From contig JABGYD010000049.1 in assembly GCA_018675425.1 (NCBI GenBank), positions 1 through 63,395 on the forward strand: a DNA stretch of 63,395 nucleotides, written 5' to 3'. The translations under genes and the position numbers were made by a program. The first letter of the stretch is position 1; each line of letters opens with the position of its first letter. Below, one piece after another: positions 47,067 to 56,950 of the stretch. Under the pieces are notes generated by a model. The model saw nothing but the letters and a program-made list of their open reading frames with translations. It was not told the DNA's origin and searched no databases. This stretch comes from Kordiimonadaceae bacterium. Lineage in GTDB: Bacteria > Pseudomonadota > Alphaproteobacteria > Sphingomonadales > Emcibacteraceae.

Positions 47067-47863
47067 ATTATTCGATTTTCTGTATCGGTCACAATATTCA
47101 TACTTCCCTTGCGAGCAAAGGCTATTATGCTAATGCCAGCCTGGTTGGCTAGGTCAATAGCTAGCCCGGTGGTCGCAGATACAGCGGTTATTACCGGAAT
47201 GCCAGCAATGGCGCATTTTTGGACCATTTCAAAACTGCAACGGCTAGTAATTAGAGTGTATCCTTTTGTAGGATCAATTTTTTTACGCATCAGATGACCT
47301 ATTAACTTATCCAGGGCATTGTGGCGGCCAACATCTTCTCGTACAGCAATAAATTGACCTTTATCATTAACAAAAGCTGCTGCGTGTAAGGCTCCAGTTT
47401 CTTTATTTAAATGTTGATGGGACTTGATACTTTGCATTGATTTATGAACTTGTTGGGCCTTAACTTTAAATTTTGATGCAATTTTTTCTAGAGGCCTTAC
47501 GGCTTGTTCCAGCTTATCTACGCCGCAAAGACCACATCCGGTTCTACCTGATAGTGTACGATTATATTTTTCAAGATTGTTGAAGGCTTGGGCGTTAATT
47601 TCAATAGCGGCCACTAGTCCATTAGGTGCTTCTTTGATTTGAGTATAAATAATATCATTTTTAGTCTTAATAATACCTTCGGTCAGACTGAACCCGTAAG
47701 TGAAGTCAATAAGGTTGCTAGGTGAGGCCATCATAACTGCAAAAGTAATACAGTTATATTCAAGGACGACTGGAACTTCATTGGTTACGGGGCGGTCTTC
47801 TAAATAGTCTTTGTCTGGCGACCAGATACGCATGTGTTTATTTTCAATGTTATCGCTCATCAT
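47063..47863 (-). CDS. fdhD: Formate dehydrogenase accessory sulfurtransferase FdhD
   Basis: 266 residues. GRTGCGLCG carries the sulfur-relay Cys110 and Cys113, followed by TGALHAAAF, REDVGRHNALDKLIG and SRCSFEMVQKCAIAGIP, all FdhD hallmarks. FdhD passes sulfur from a cysteine desulfurase to the molybdenum cofactor of formate dehydrogenase. Its start lies inside the ubiG 3' end (14-base overlap; an alternative ATG is one codon in). Cotranscription with ubiG is likely. Confidence 0.94.
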   Translation of the reverse strand: MMSDNIENKHMRIWSPDKDYLEDRPVTNEVPVVLEYNCITFAVMMASPSNLIDFTYGFSLTEGIIKTKNDIIYTQIKEAPNGLVAAIEINAQAFNNLEKYNRTLSGRTGCGLCGVDKLEQAVRPLEKIASKFKVKAQQVHKSMQSIKSHQHLNKETGALHAAAFVNDKGQFIAVREDVGRHNALDKLIGHLMRKKIDPTKGYTLITSRCSFEMVQKCAIAGIPVITAVSATTGLAIDLANQAGISIIAFARKGSMNIVTDTENRII

Positions 47864-48620
47864 CAGACTTTACGGCTAAAGCAACATAATTAACTGAAAA
47901 ATCTTGATCATTTAGTGACCACAAAGATTTTATTGGATTAAAAACCATGCCCTTAATAACTGTAATATCAAAACCACTTTTTTGCGCGTAAGTGGATAGT
48001 TCCGAAGGTTTTATAAATTTTTTCCAGTCATGGGTTCCTATTGGCAGCCAACGCAATATATATTCCGCACCAGCAATAGCCATCGCCCAAGACTTTATGG
48101 TTCTGTTTAGGGTTGAAAGGGTCATGCACCCTTCTTGGCTTAGGAGAAGACAACACGCCCCAAGAAAAGAAGGTATATCGGCTACATGCTCAATTACTTC
48201 CATATTTAAAATTGCGTCAAAAACTTCACCCTGGTCTGCGAGTTCCTCAGCTGTGATATGTCGATAGTCAATATCAAGGCCCATTTGGGCAGCATGTACG
48301 CGGGCTGTTTTAATGTTTTTCTCCGCAGCATCGGCTCCAATAACAGTAGCCCCAAGCCGGCTTATGGGCTCACAAAGTAACCCCCCGCCACAGCCTATAT
48401 CGAGAATGCGTAATCCCTCAAGAGGTTTTTCACACAAGGGGTCTAGCTTGAAATGGGTACATAGTTGTTCCTTAACAAATGCGATTCGGGTTGGATTTAA
48501 CTGATGTAACGGCTTAAATGGGCCGTTTGGATCCCACCATGTCTCTGCCATTGAGGAAAAATGTGCAATCTCATCAGGATTTACGGATTTGGCTTGTGCA
48601 GTGGTGTTTTTGGCTTCCAT
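47850..48620 (-). CDS. ubiG: Ubiquinone biosynthesis O-methyltransferase UbiG
   Basis: 256 residues. It shows ETWWDPNGPFKPLHQLNPTR near the N-terminus, the SAM motif LDIGCGGGLLCEPISRLGA, MEVIEHVAD and the family-specific GTHDWKKFIKP. It performs both O-methylations in ubiquinone synthesis. It diverges from lysC across about 150 bases, a gene arrangement frequent in Alphaproteobacteria. The fdhD gene downstream is not part of that usual arrangement. Confidence 0.96.
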   Translation of the reverse strand: MEAKNTTAQAKSVNPDEIAHFSSMAETWWDPNGPFKPLHQLNPTRIAFVKEQLCTHFKLDPLCEKPLEGLRILDIGCGGGLLCEPISRLGATVIGADAAEKNIKTARVHAAQMGLDIDYRHITAEELADQGEVFDAILNMEVIEHVADIPSFLGACCLLLSQEGCMTLSTLNRTIKSWAMAIAGAEYILRWLPIGTHDWKKFIKPSELSTYAQKSGFDITVIKGMVFNPIKSLWSLNDQDFSVNYVALAVKSDDER

Positions 48621-48767
48621 AGCGTTCTCCGAACATTAAAAATTCAAATAATTCCTTAATATATACAAGTCCGCACTTGCTTCAAGCACCTATAAGCATA
48701 TATGTATTGCGCTGGACAATTTATTTTAAATAAAGAATGTACATTGTGCATAATGCGAGAAGCTCCA

Positions 48768-49985
48768 ATGTCGCGAATAGTTATGAAATTTGGCGGAACC
48801 TCTGTTGCTAACCTAGAGTGTATCAGAAATGTTGCCCTGAGAGTTAAGAAAGAAGTGGACCAAGGCAATCAGGTCTCTGTCTTTGTTTCGGCTATGGCCG
48901 GTACTACCGATAAACTTGTTGGATGGGTAGAGGAAATCTCACCTCTTCATGATGCACGTGAATATGATACTGTTGTTTCTGCTGGTGAACAGATTACTTC
49001 CGGCTTACTTGCGTTGGCTCTGCAGGATATTGGTGTTCCTGCGCGGTCCTGGCTGGGCTGGCAAGTTCCTTTTAAAACTAACCAAGCACATAGCGCCGCC
49101 CAAGTTGAGGAAATAGAAATTGAAGGTCTTACCGAACGATTGATTGAAGGAACAGTTTGTGTAATTGCTGGATTTCAGGGTATATCAATTGATAATAGAA
49201 TAACTACATTGGGTCGTGGAGGGTCTGATACTTCTGCGGTTGCCCTTGCTGCTGCGATTGGCGCTAACCGGTGCGATATTTATACTGATGTGGAAGGTGT
49301 ATTTACTGCTGATCCCCGTATCGTGCCATCCGCTCAAAAGCTTGAAAAAGTTACTTATGAAGAAATGCTTGAAATGGCATCGTTGGGAGCAAAAGTGTTG
49401 CAAACAAGATCTGTAGTGATGGCAATGAACCATAAAGTTCGTGTACAGGTACTTTCCAGCTTCACTGATAAACCAGGAACGTTATTGATTGATGAGGACG
49501 AAATTGTGGAAAATAAAATTGTAAGCGGCATAACTTATGCTAAAAACGAAGCTCAAGTTATGCTAGTTGGCGTTAAAAACAATCCAGGTATCGCTAGTGA
49601 TGTTTTTAAAGGGCTTGCTAATGAAAATATCAATGTTGATATGATCATACAAAATGAAACCGAGGGTGGTCGTAAAACTGATATAACATTCACGGTTGCA
49701 GAAAATGACGCTGCAAAGGCGGAAAAAATTCTGAATGAGGCCGATAACATCGATTTTAAAAAACTGATTACGGATATGAATGTGGCAAAAATATCAGTAA
49801 TTGGCGTTGGTATGCGATCACATTCTGGTGTCGCAGCGACAATGTTTGAAACGCTTGCAGATCGTGGGATCAATATTCAAGTAATTTCTACATCTGAAAT
49901 TAAGATCAGCGTCCTTATCGAGGCTGCATATACAGAATTAGCAGTCCGCTCGCTTCACACAGCGTACGGCCTTGATAGTAAATAG
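48768..49985 (+). CDS. lysC: Aspartate kinase
   Basis: 405 residues from the ATG at 48768 (MSRIVMKFGGTSVA), which matches the family start; the frame is open 22 codons upstream without similarity. The kinase domain shows KFGGTSVA, GRGGSDTSAVALAAAIGA and DVEGVFTADPRIV. Two C-terminal ACT domains, starting near VSGITYAKNEAQVM and KISVIGVGMRS, bind lysine or threonine for feedback. It phosphorylates aspartate for the lysine, threonine and methionine pathways. It is followed at 23 bases by the nitronate monooxygenase-like gene. Confidence 0.97.
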   Translation: MSRIVMKFGGTSVANLECIRNVALRVKKEVDQGNQVSVFVSAMAGTTDKLVGWVEEISPLHDAREYDTVVSAGEQITSGLLALALQDIGVPARSWLGWQVPFKTNQAHSAAQVEEIEIEGLTERLIEGTVCVIAGFQGISIDNRITTLGRGGSDTSAVALAAAIGANRCDIYTDVEGVFTADPRIVPSAQKLEKVTYEEMLEMASLGAKVLQTRSVVMAMNHKVRVQVLSSFTDKPGTLLIDEDEIVENKIVSGITYAKNEAQVMLVGVKNNPGIASDVFKGLANENINVDMIIQNETEGGRKTDITFTVAENDAAKAEKILNEADNIDFKKLITDMNVAKISVIGVGMRSHSGVAATMFETLADRGINIQVISTSEIKISVLIEAAYTELAVRSLHTAYGLDSK

Positions 49986-50008
49986 AATATAAAATTCGGG
50001 AACTAATT

Positions 50009-51016
50009 ATGAATACTGAAGGTCTTAAAAAATTAAATCTACTCTGGAAAAAGGGAACCGATTTCTTAGGTACGGAATACGCAATAATGGGTGGAGCTAT
50101 GAGTTGGCTTTCAGAAAGTAACCTGGTTAGTGCGCTATCTAATGCTGGGGGATTTGGTGTTATTGCCTGTGGAAGTATGACCCCTGACCTACTGTCCAAG
50201 GTTATTGAAGAGACATATGCAAAAACCACAAAACCATTTGGTGTAAATTTAATTACAATGCACCCCGATATTGACGCGCTTATTGACGTGACCCTTGCGC
50301 ATAATGTCAAATATGTTGTCTTGGCTGGGGGAATTCCGACAGGCGACTCGATAAAACGTATTAAGGATGGTGGGGCAAAAGTAATTTGTTTTTCTCCAGC
50401 CCTTGTTCTCGCTAAAAAACTTATCAGAAGTGGGGCAGATGCACTTATTGTTGAGGGGTCTGAAGCTGGAGGTCATATTGGTCCCGTATCAACGTCTGTG
50501 CTTGCTCAGGAAATATTACCACATATTAAGGATGTTCCCGTCTTTGTTGCCGGGGGCATTGGTCGTGGTGAGGTTATGGCTTCGTATTTACAAATGGGTG
50601 CTGCCGGGGCTCAACTTGGGACTATGTTTGTTTGTTCGGAAGAGAGCATCGCCCATGAAAATTTTAAGAAAATGTTTATGCGTGGAAATGCTCGTGACGC
50701 TACTGTATCAGTTCAAGTTGATAAACGCTTTCCTGTAATTCCTGTTCGTGCTCTTAAAAATGCAGCATCAGAGGATTTTCTCGATGTACAGCGTGATGTC
50801 ATTAATAAATATAATTCGGGCGAACTTGAAATGGGCGCTGCACAACTTGAAATAGAACATTATTGGGCGGGAGCACTAAGGAGTGCAGTGATTGACGGGG
50901 ATGTTGAGCGTGGCTCAATAATGGCCGGTCAAAGTGTAGGTATGGTAAAAAAAATAGAACCAGTTTCTGAAATCATTGCGAACCTCATAGAACAGGCCGC
51001 AGAACAGATAGCTTAA
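50009..51016 (+). CDS. Nitronate monooxygenase family flavoprotein (NPD/FabK-like)
   Basis: 335 residues. It has the FMN-binding TIM barrel of the 2-nitropropane dioxygenase family: MGGAMSWLSESNLVSALSNAGGFGVIACG, FGVNLITMHP, VEGSEAGGHIGPVSTS (catalytic histidine region) and FVAGGIGRGEVMASYLQMGAAGAQLGT. Members oxidise nitronates or, in the FabK branch, reduce enoyl-ACP; which applies here is uncertain. It is sandwiched between lysC and ptsP with gaps of 23 and 28 bases. Confidence 0.87.
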   Translation: MNTEGLKKLNLLWKKGTDFLGTEYAIMGGAMSWLSESNLVSALSNAGGFGVIACGSMTPDLLSKVIEETYAKTTKPFGVNLITMHPDIDALIDVTLAHNVKYVVLAGGIPTGDSIKRIKDGGAKVICFSPALVLAKKLIRSGADALIVEGSEAGGHIGPVSTSVLAQEILPHIKDVPVFVAGGIGRGEVMASYLQMGAAGAQLGTMFVCSEESIAHENFKKMFMRGNARDATVSVQVDKRFPVIPVRALKNAASEDFLDVQRDVINKYNSGELEMGAAQLEIEHYWAGALRSAVIDGDVERGSIMAGQSVGMVKKIEPVSEIIANLIEQAAEQIA

Positions 51017-51044
51017 ATATTATAAGCTAATCAGGGAGGATATA

Positions 51045-53309
51045 TTGACCCCCAGACAAAATGCCCCTCGCCGTTTGATGAGGGAACTGCATCAGATAAT
51101 GGCAAGCACAGATGAGGCAGAAGTTCGCCTTAATAACGTTGTGCACCTGGTCGCAAGTAACATGGAGGCAGAAGTTTGTTCTGCCTATTTCATTCGCGAT
51201 AGGGATATTCTTGAACTTTTCGCAACAGAAGGCCTTAAGTTAGAGGCGGTACATAATACACGTCTCCAGGTAGGGGAAGGATTGGTGGGCCTCGTGGCTT
51301 CAACAGGCGCATCGCTTAATTTGAGCAACGCCCAAGAGCATCCTAAATTTGTTTACCGCCCTGAAACAGGAGAGGAAAGTTATAAGTCAATGATGGCCGT
51401 TCCGATCCTTCGGACTGGGAAAGTCGTTGGGGTGCTAGTTCTTCAAAATCAAGCCAGCCGGCATTATTTAGAAGAAGAAGAAGAGGCGTTGCAAACTGTA
51501 GCTATGGTATTGGCCGAGTTAGTTGTTAGTGGTGATTTAATCACTGCTCAGGAACAAAGTGATGGGGATGCTGAACGTGGGGTAGTAACCAGGTTTGTAG
51601 GTACCGTTTTTGCTGAAGGACTTGCTGAGGGGGTTGTGGTGATGCATGAGCCCAGAGTTGAAATAATTCAACATCTCTCTGAAGACTATGATTATCAGCG
51701 AGGAAGGCTTGTTAAAGGGTTTAAAAAATTACTTTGCCAAATTGATGAAATAATGTCTGCAGAAGATATTCTTCATCACGGCGAGCATAGAGAAATATTA
51801 GACGTTTATAAGCTTTTTGCCCTCGATAAAGGCTGGCGGGCCAAAATTGAGAGAGCTATTGAGACTGGTTTGACGGCAGAAGCTGCAGTGCAAAAAATTC
51901 AAATTGAAAATAGATCTAAAATGATTAAGACGGATGATCCTTATTTTAAGGAACGTCTTAGTGACCTTGATGATTTGGCAAATAGGCTTATTCGTCATCT
52001 TATGGGAAAGGCTGGTACTGCTGCATCTAAAGAACTGCCCCAAAATGCCGTGGTTATTGCCCGCAATATGGGACCTGCAGAATTACTTGAATATGATCGA
52101 GAAAAACTCAAAGCAGTGTTGTTGCAAGAGGGCTCTCAATCATCTCATGTGTCAATTGTAGCCAGGGCACTTGGTATTCCAATGCTCGGAAAGCTAGAGG
52201 AAGGCCTTCTTGATATTGATGAGGGGGAAGAGATAATTGTTCATGGCTTGGACGGAGAAATTTTTATAGCGCCACCTCCAGAAATACTTGAAACTTATCG
52301 TGATGCCATTGCAGCTAGAGTAACGCTGCTCGCGCGGTATGATGATATGAGAGATAAACCTGCGATTACCAAGGACGGCGTAAAGATAGAATTGGTTGTA
52401 AACGGTGGCCTTGCAATGGATATAGAAGGCATGCACAGAACGGGTGCTGCGGGAGTTGGTCTGTTTAGAACTGAATTTCAGTTTATGATTAGTAAAACTT
52501 TACCGCGCGTTCGAGCCCAAGCACAATTTTACAAATCGATAATTGATTCGGCGCGCAATAAGCCTGTTACATTTAGAACTCTTGATATTGGTGGGGACAA
52601 GGAAGTATCTTTTTTAAAGCGGGATCATGAAGAGAACCCAGCGTTGGGTTGGCGGGCAATTAGAATTGGGCTTGATCGGCCAGCGCTCCTAAGATATCAG
52701 CTGCGCGCACTCATCACAGCGGCGGCTGACACGACGTTAAGAATAATGTTTCCAATGATTACTAATGTTGAAGAGTTTAAGCTTGCGAAGGCTATTTTAG
52801 AAAAAGAGTTGAGCCGACATCAACGCAATAAACGGCCCATGCCGAAAGATATAAAGGTGGGGACTATGCTTGAGGTGCCAAGTCTTGTGTGGCAGCTTGA
52901 TGAGTTGCTCCCTCTGGTGGACTTTGTATCAATTGGTAGTAATGATCTGATGCAATTCTTTTATGCTTGTGACCGCGAAAACCCAAAAATGAGCAATCGT
53001 TATGATACGCTGTCGCCATCATCCCTTGGTATGTTAAGGTTCATTGTTGAAAAATGTTCTGCGGGGAATGTCCCACTTACGCTTTGCGGTGAGATAGGAG
53101 GGGAGAAGGTTGGTGCTTTGGCATTGCTGGCCATTGGCTTTAGGCGGCTATCAATAGCGCCGGCTGCAGTGGGGCCCGTTAAAATGATGATTAATAGCTT
53201 AAATCTTAGCGATGTTGAGCGATTTTCAGACAAACTTTTAAGTTTATCTGATCCAAGCCTTCGCAGTAATTTTGAGGCATTTGCTCGTGATAATGACGTT
53301 AGTATTTGA
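51045..53309 (+). CDS. ptsP: Phosphoenolpyruvate-protein phosphotransferase PtsP (EI-Ntr)
   Basis: 754 residues. A GAF domain covers residues 20-165 (VGEGLVGLVASTGASLNL, ILRTGKVVGVLVLQN). The PTS enzyme I domains follow: a phosphohistidine loop with His368 in GSQSSHVSIVARALGIPML and a PEP-binding barrel (TLDIGGDKE, FRTEFQFMI, SIGSNDLMQFFYACDREN, LCGEIGGE). It starts a nitrogen-related phosphorelay, PtsP to NPr to PtsN, that senses glutamine through GAF. It begins at TTG behind a strong GGGAGGA ribosome-binding site. The partner genes are not in the window. Confidence 0.95.
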   Translation: MTPRQNAPRRLMRELHQIMASTDEAEVRLNNVVHLVASNMEAEVCSAYFIRDRDILELFATEGLKLEAVHNTRLQVGEGLVGLVASTGASLNLSNAQEHPKFVYRPETGEESYKSMMAVPILRTGKVVGVLVLQNQASRHYLEEEEEALQTVAMVLAELVVSGDLITAQEQSDGDAERGVVTRFVGTVFAEGLAEGVVVMHEPRVEIIQHLSEDYDYQRGRLVKGFKKLLCQIDEIMSAEDILHHGEHREILDVYKLFALDKGWRAKIERAIETGLTAEAAVQKIQIENRSKMIKTDDPYFKERLSDLDDLANRLIRHLMGKAGTAASKELPQNAVVIARNMGPAELLEYDREKLKAVLLQEGSQSSHVSIVARALGIPMLGKLEEGLLDIDEGEEIIVHGLDGEIFIAPPPEILETYRDAIAARVTLLARYDDMRDKPAITKDGVKIELVVNGGLAMDIEGMHRTGAAGVGLFRTEFQFMISKTLPRVRAQAQFYKSIIDSARNKPVTFRTLDIGGDKEVSFLKRDHEENPALGWRAIRIGLDRPALLRYQLRALITAAADTTLRIMFPMITNVEEFKLAKAILEKELSRHQRNKRPMPKDIKVGTMLEVPSLVWQLDELLPLVDFVSIGSNDLMQFFYACDRENPKMSNRYDTLSPSSLGMLRFIVEKCSAGNVPLTLCGEIGGEKVGALALLAIGFRRLSIAPAAVGPVKMMINSLNLSDVERFSDKLLSLSDPSLRSNFEAFARDNDVSI

Positions 53310-53488
53310 AACCTTGTTTCTATTGTCTATTATAATCATAAATAATACTTTGAGGTGGTTTATCATACTGAGTTAATACTTTTTTCAATAAACCATTTTC
53401 CAAATGCTTCGTGCCTTGTTATGAAGGGAATTATTTTAGTATGTTTTGATCCAATTTTGGCCAAAGCAAATGTATCAGGGTTTTAAAA

Positions 53489-54589
53489 ATGAGTATTCGT
53501 CCCTACCGCGATATTATACGCCGAAAAAGCCGCCAAATTATGGTTGGCGACATTGCCGTTGGAGGTGATGCGCCGATTAGCGTTCAGTCTATGACTAATA
53601 CCTTGACAACTGATGTTGCTGCTACTGTAATGCAAATTCAGGAACTAGAAGATGCAGGTGCGGATATAGTAAGGGTGTCCTGTCCCGATGAGGGGTCAAC
53701 CGCCGCGCTTAAAGAAATTGTTAAAAATGTGACGGTACCTATTATCGCGGATATTCACTTTCACTATAAACGGGGTGTTGAGGCTGCTGAGGCAGGTGCG
53801 GCCTGCCTTCGAATTAATCCTGGCAATATTGGAAGTGCTGACCGAGTAAAAGAAGTGGTGGCTGCAGCAAAAGACCATGGATGTTCGATGCGTATTGGCG
53901 TAAATGCGGGATCGCTTGAAAAACAACTTTTAGAAAAATATGGGGAGCCATGCCCCGATGCCATGGTTGAAAGTGCGCTGCAGCATGCAAGAATTCTAGA
54001 AGACAATAATTTTCAGGAATTTAAAATTAGCGTAAAAGCATCAGATGTTTTTCTTGCTGTCGCCGCCTACCAAGGCCTTGCTGATGTATGTGATTATCCT
54101 TTACATGTAGGGATTACTGAAGCGGGAGGCCTGCGGGCGGGCACTGTGAAGTCATCAATCGGCATGGGGATGCTTCTTTGGTCTGGTATCGGAGATAGTA
54201 TTCGTGTTTCACTTTCTGCGGATCCAGTTGAAGAAATAAAAGTTGGTTTTGATTTACTTAAAAGCCTTGACCTTCGTCACCGTGGCGTGCGAATTGTGTC
54301 ATGCCCATCATGTGCGCGTCAGGCATTTCCAGTTATAAAAACTGTTGAAGTGTTGGAGAAAAAACTGAACCATATTTCGACGCCGCTTTCCTTAAGTATT
54401 ATTGGTTGCGTGGTAAATGGGCCCGGTGAAGCGAGAGAGACAGACATTGGCCTCACAGGCGGTGGTAATGGAAACCATATGGTATATCTCAGCGGCGTTA
54501 CGGACCATAAGATTGACGACGATGGTATAATTGATCATATTGTTAACCTTGTTGAGGCAAAAGCAGCCGAAATTGAAAAAAATAAATAA
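53489..54589 (+). CDS. ispG: 4-hydroxy-3-methylbut-2-enyl-diphosphate synthase IspG (GcpE)
   Basis: 366 residues. The TIM-barrel half shows [13 protein letters not shown] and [18 protein letters not shown]. The cluster ligands are Cys272, Cys275 and Cys307 (SCPSCAR and [10 protein letters not shown] with Glu314), which hold the [4Fe-4S] centre. It makes HMBPP in the MEP isoprenoid pathway, so it depends on the SUF machinery encoded at 8.3-14 kb. The 179-base gap upstream must hold its promoter. hisS follows 31 bases after its stop. Confidence 0.97.
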   Translation: MSIRPYRDIIRRKSRQIMVGDIAVGGDAPISVQSMTNTLTTDVAATVMQIQELEDAGADIVRVSCPDEGSTAALKEIVKNVTVPIIADIHFHYKRGVEAAEAGAACLRINPGNIGSADRVKEVVAAAKDHGCSMRIGVNAGSLEKQLLEKYGEPCPDAMVESALQHARILEDNNFQEFKISVKASDVFLAVAAYQGLADVCDYPLHVGITEAGGLRAGTVKSSIGMGMLLWSGIGDSIRVSLSADPVEEIKVGFDLLKSLDLRHRGVRIVSCPSCARQAFPVIKTVEVLEKKLNHISTPLSLSIIGCVVNGPGEARETDIGLTGGGNGNHMVYLSGVTDHKIDDDGIIDHIVNLVEAKAAEIEKNK

Positions 54590-54620
54590 CAAAACTCATT
54601 ATGACTTTAGGAGAAGAAAA

Positions 54621-55874
54621 GTGGCGCGGCTTCAACCGGTACGTGGAACACATGACATTCTAGGTGAAATGTCTCTAAGATTTCGCACTATTTTTGAAAT
54701 TTTTAGATCTGTGGCGGAACGATACAGCCATGAGCAAATAGACACGCCTATATTTGAGTTTACCGAGACATTTAAAAAAACACTTGGCGATACTTCTGAC
54801 GTTGTAACTAAGGAAATGTATACATTTGAAGATCGAGGCGGAGAACAGGTCACGTTGCGTCCTGAATTTACTGCTGGGATTGCCCGCGCCTTTATATCTA
54901 ATTGCCTGCAGCAATCTACTCCGTGTAAATTTTATAGTTTTGGGCCGACATTTCGTTATGAGCGGCCTCAAAAAGGGCGGATGAGGCAATTCCATCAAAT
55001 GGATATAGAAATTATTGGGGTTGCTGAAGCTCAAGCGGATATAGAAGTCCTTGCAATTGCTCAAGACCTTTTGAATGAACTTGGCATAGCAAAGCACGTC
55101 ACGTTGGAGCTCAATAGCCTTGGCGATCGAGAAAGTCGTATGAATTATCGCGCCGCACTGGTGCAATATTTTTCACAACATCGAGATAAGTTGAGTAAAG
55201 ATAGCCTTACCAGACTTGAAAAAAATCCCATGCGAATACTTGATAGTAAAGATGAAGGGGACCATTTACTAATAGAAAAAGCTCCGCGTATTAGCGAATA
55301 CTATAATGATACTAGCAAAGTATTTTTTTCTGAAGTTAGAGAAGGACTGGAAGGGCTTGGTATAGATTACCACATAAAGGATCGCTTGGTTCGCGGTCTT
55401 GATTATTACTGTCATACAGCCTTTGAATTTACAACAGATCAACTTGGTGCGCAGGGTACCGTGCTTGCGGGGGGTCGATACGATGGTTTGGTCGAAATGA
55501 TGGGAGGGCCAAGAACACCTGGAGTTGGTTGGGCGTCAGGAATGGAGCGAATGGCGGAACTAATCACCTATGATATTATTAAAAAGCAGGTTCGCCTAGT
55601 GGCTATAGTACCAGTCGGGGATAAATCTCATACGACGGCCATGAAGATTGCTCATGATTTACGAAAAGCTGGTATTGTGGTTGATATGGCCTACAAAGGA
55701 AACGTCGGAAAGCGCATGAAACGTGCTAATAAACAAAACGCTCGGTTCGCCATTTTAATTGGTGAGGATGAAATTGTACGTTCTGTTGCTATGGTTAAAA
55801 ATCTTGATAAGGGAAGCCAGGAAGAAATTTCTTTATTAAAGCTTGTGGATTATCTGAAAGAAAATAAATTATGA
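54621..55874 (+). CDS. hisS: Histidyl-tRNA synthetase
   Basis: 417 residues from a GTG start with AGGAGA six bases upstream, giving the usual N-terminus [12 protein letters not shown]. Class II motifs are [30 protein letters not shown] (motif 2) and the histidine-binding [13 protein letters not shown], then [13 protein letters not shown]. The anticodon domain occupies the last 95 residues. It charges tRNA-His. The stop overlaps prfA by four bases. Confidence 0.97.
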   Translation: MARLQPVRGTHDILGEMSLRFRTIFEIFRSVAERYSHEQIDTPIFEFTETFKKTLGDTSDVVTKEMYTFEDRGGEQVTLRPEFTAGIARAFISNCLQQSTPCKFYSFGPTFRYERPQKGRMRQFHQMDIEIIGVAEAQADIEVLAIAQDLLNELGIAKHVTLELNSLGDRESRMNYRAALVQYFSQHRDKLSKDSLTRLEKNPMRILDSKDEGDHLLIEKAPRISEYYNDTSKVFFSEVREGLEGLGIDYHIKDRLVRGLDYYCHTAFEFTTDQLGAQGTVLAGGRYDGLVEMMGGPRTPGVGWASGMERMAELITYDIIKKQVRLVAIVPVGDKSHTTAMKIAHDLRKAGIVVDMAYKGNVGKRMKRANKQNARFAILIGEDEIVRSVAMVKNLDKGSQEEISLLKLVDYLKENKL

Positions 55875-56950
55875 TACCCCGCGACAGGTTAGAACAGTTT
55901 ATTACTCGTCATGAAGAGCTGGAACATATGATGTCTGGCGGCGAAGAGCTGAGCTCAGAGGACTTTGTTAAAATTTCTCGCGAATACAGTGATTTGACGC
56001 CGGTGGTAGAACAATCACGAAATTATTTGGACTTAATTGTTGAAATTCAGGAATTGGCTGAAATTATAATAGCTGAAGATACTGAAGTAGATATACGTAA
56101 TCTCGCTGAAATGGAAATGCAGGAACTAAAAGGCAGAATTCCTTCTATGGAGCGCCAAGTTCAACTAATGTTGCTGCCAAAAGATGTCGACGATGATAAG
56201 AACGCTATGCTCGAAATTCGCGCCGGTACGGGCGGGGACGAAGCCGCCCTTTTTGCTGGTAATCTTTTTAGAATGTATCAAAAGTATGCCACGTTACAGG
56301 GTTGGCGTTTTGAAATAATGAGCACATCCTCAAGCGATGCGGGAGGGTTTAAAGAAGCTTTCGCATCTGTTAGCGGCCCGGGAGTTTTTGCTAAGCTTAA
56401 ATATGAGGCGGGCGGGCACCGTGTACAGCGCGTACCTGAAACAGAAACACAAGGAAGAATACACACTTCCGCTGCTACGGTCGCTGTAATGCCAGAAGTT
56501 CAAGAAATTGATATTAAGCTTGATGATAAAGACTTACGGATTGATATTTTTAGGGCAAGTGGTCCGGGGGGCCAATCTGTGAATACCACGGACAGCGCAG
56601 TTCGTATTGTTCATATACCTACTGGCATAACAGTCCAGCAGCAGGATGAAAAATCTCAACATAAAAATAAAGCAAAAGCCATGAAGGTTCTTATGTCTAG
56701 GGTTTATGCTGCGGAAAAGGAGGCTCGTGACGCGGAACGTTCTGCGGATCGGAAGGATCAAATAGGGTCAGGTGATCGATCCGCTCGCATACGCACCTAT
56801 AACTTTCCTCAAGGCCGCATGACGGATCATCGTATTAACTTGACGCTTTATAAACTTGATCAAATTCTCGCAGGAGAGGGTTTAGAAGAGGTTATCACAG
56901 CATTGATAACTGAGAACCAGGCAGCGCAACTCGCCGAGTTGGAAAACTGA
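55871..56950 (+). CDS. prfA: Peptide chain release factor 1
   Basis: 359 residues. The stop-codon recognition PxT motif is PET at 189-191 ([14 protein letters not shown]) where many relatives have PAT or PVT. The catalytic GGQ is at 233-235 ([16 protein letters not shown]). It releases chains at UAA and UAG. Its start overlaps hisS, and its stop TGA directly abuts the GTG of prmC, the enzyme that methylates this GGQ glutamine. Confidence 0.97.
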   Translation: MIPRDRLEQFITRHEELEHMMSGGEELSSEDFVKISREYSDLTPVVEQSRNYLDLIVEIQELAEIIIAEDTEVDIRNLAEMEMQELKGRIPSMERQVQLMLLPKDVDDDKNAMLEIRAGTGGDEAALFAGNLFRMYQKYATLQGWRFEIMSTSSSDAGGFKEAFASVSGPGVFAKLKYEAGGHRVQRVPETETQGRIHTSAATVAVMPEVQEIDIKLDDKDLRIDIFRASGPGGQSVNTTDSAVRIVHIPTGITVQQQDEKSQHKNKAKAMKVLMSRVYAAEKEARDAERSADRKDQIGSGDRSARIRTYNFPQGRMTDHRINLTLYKLDQILAGEGLEEVITALITENQAAQLAELEN

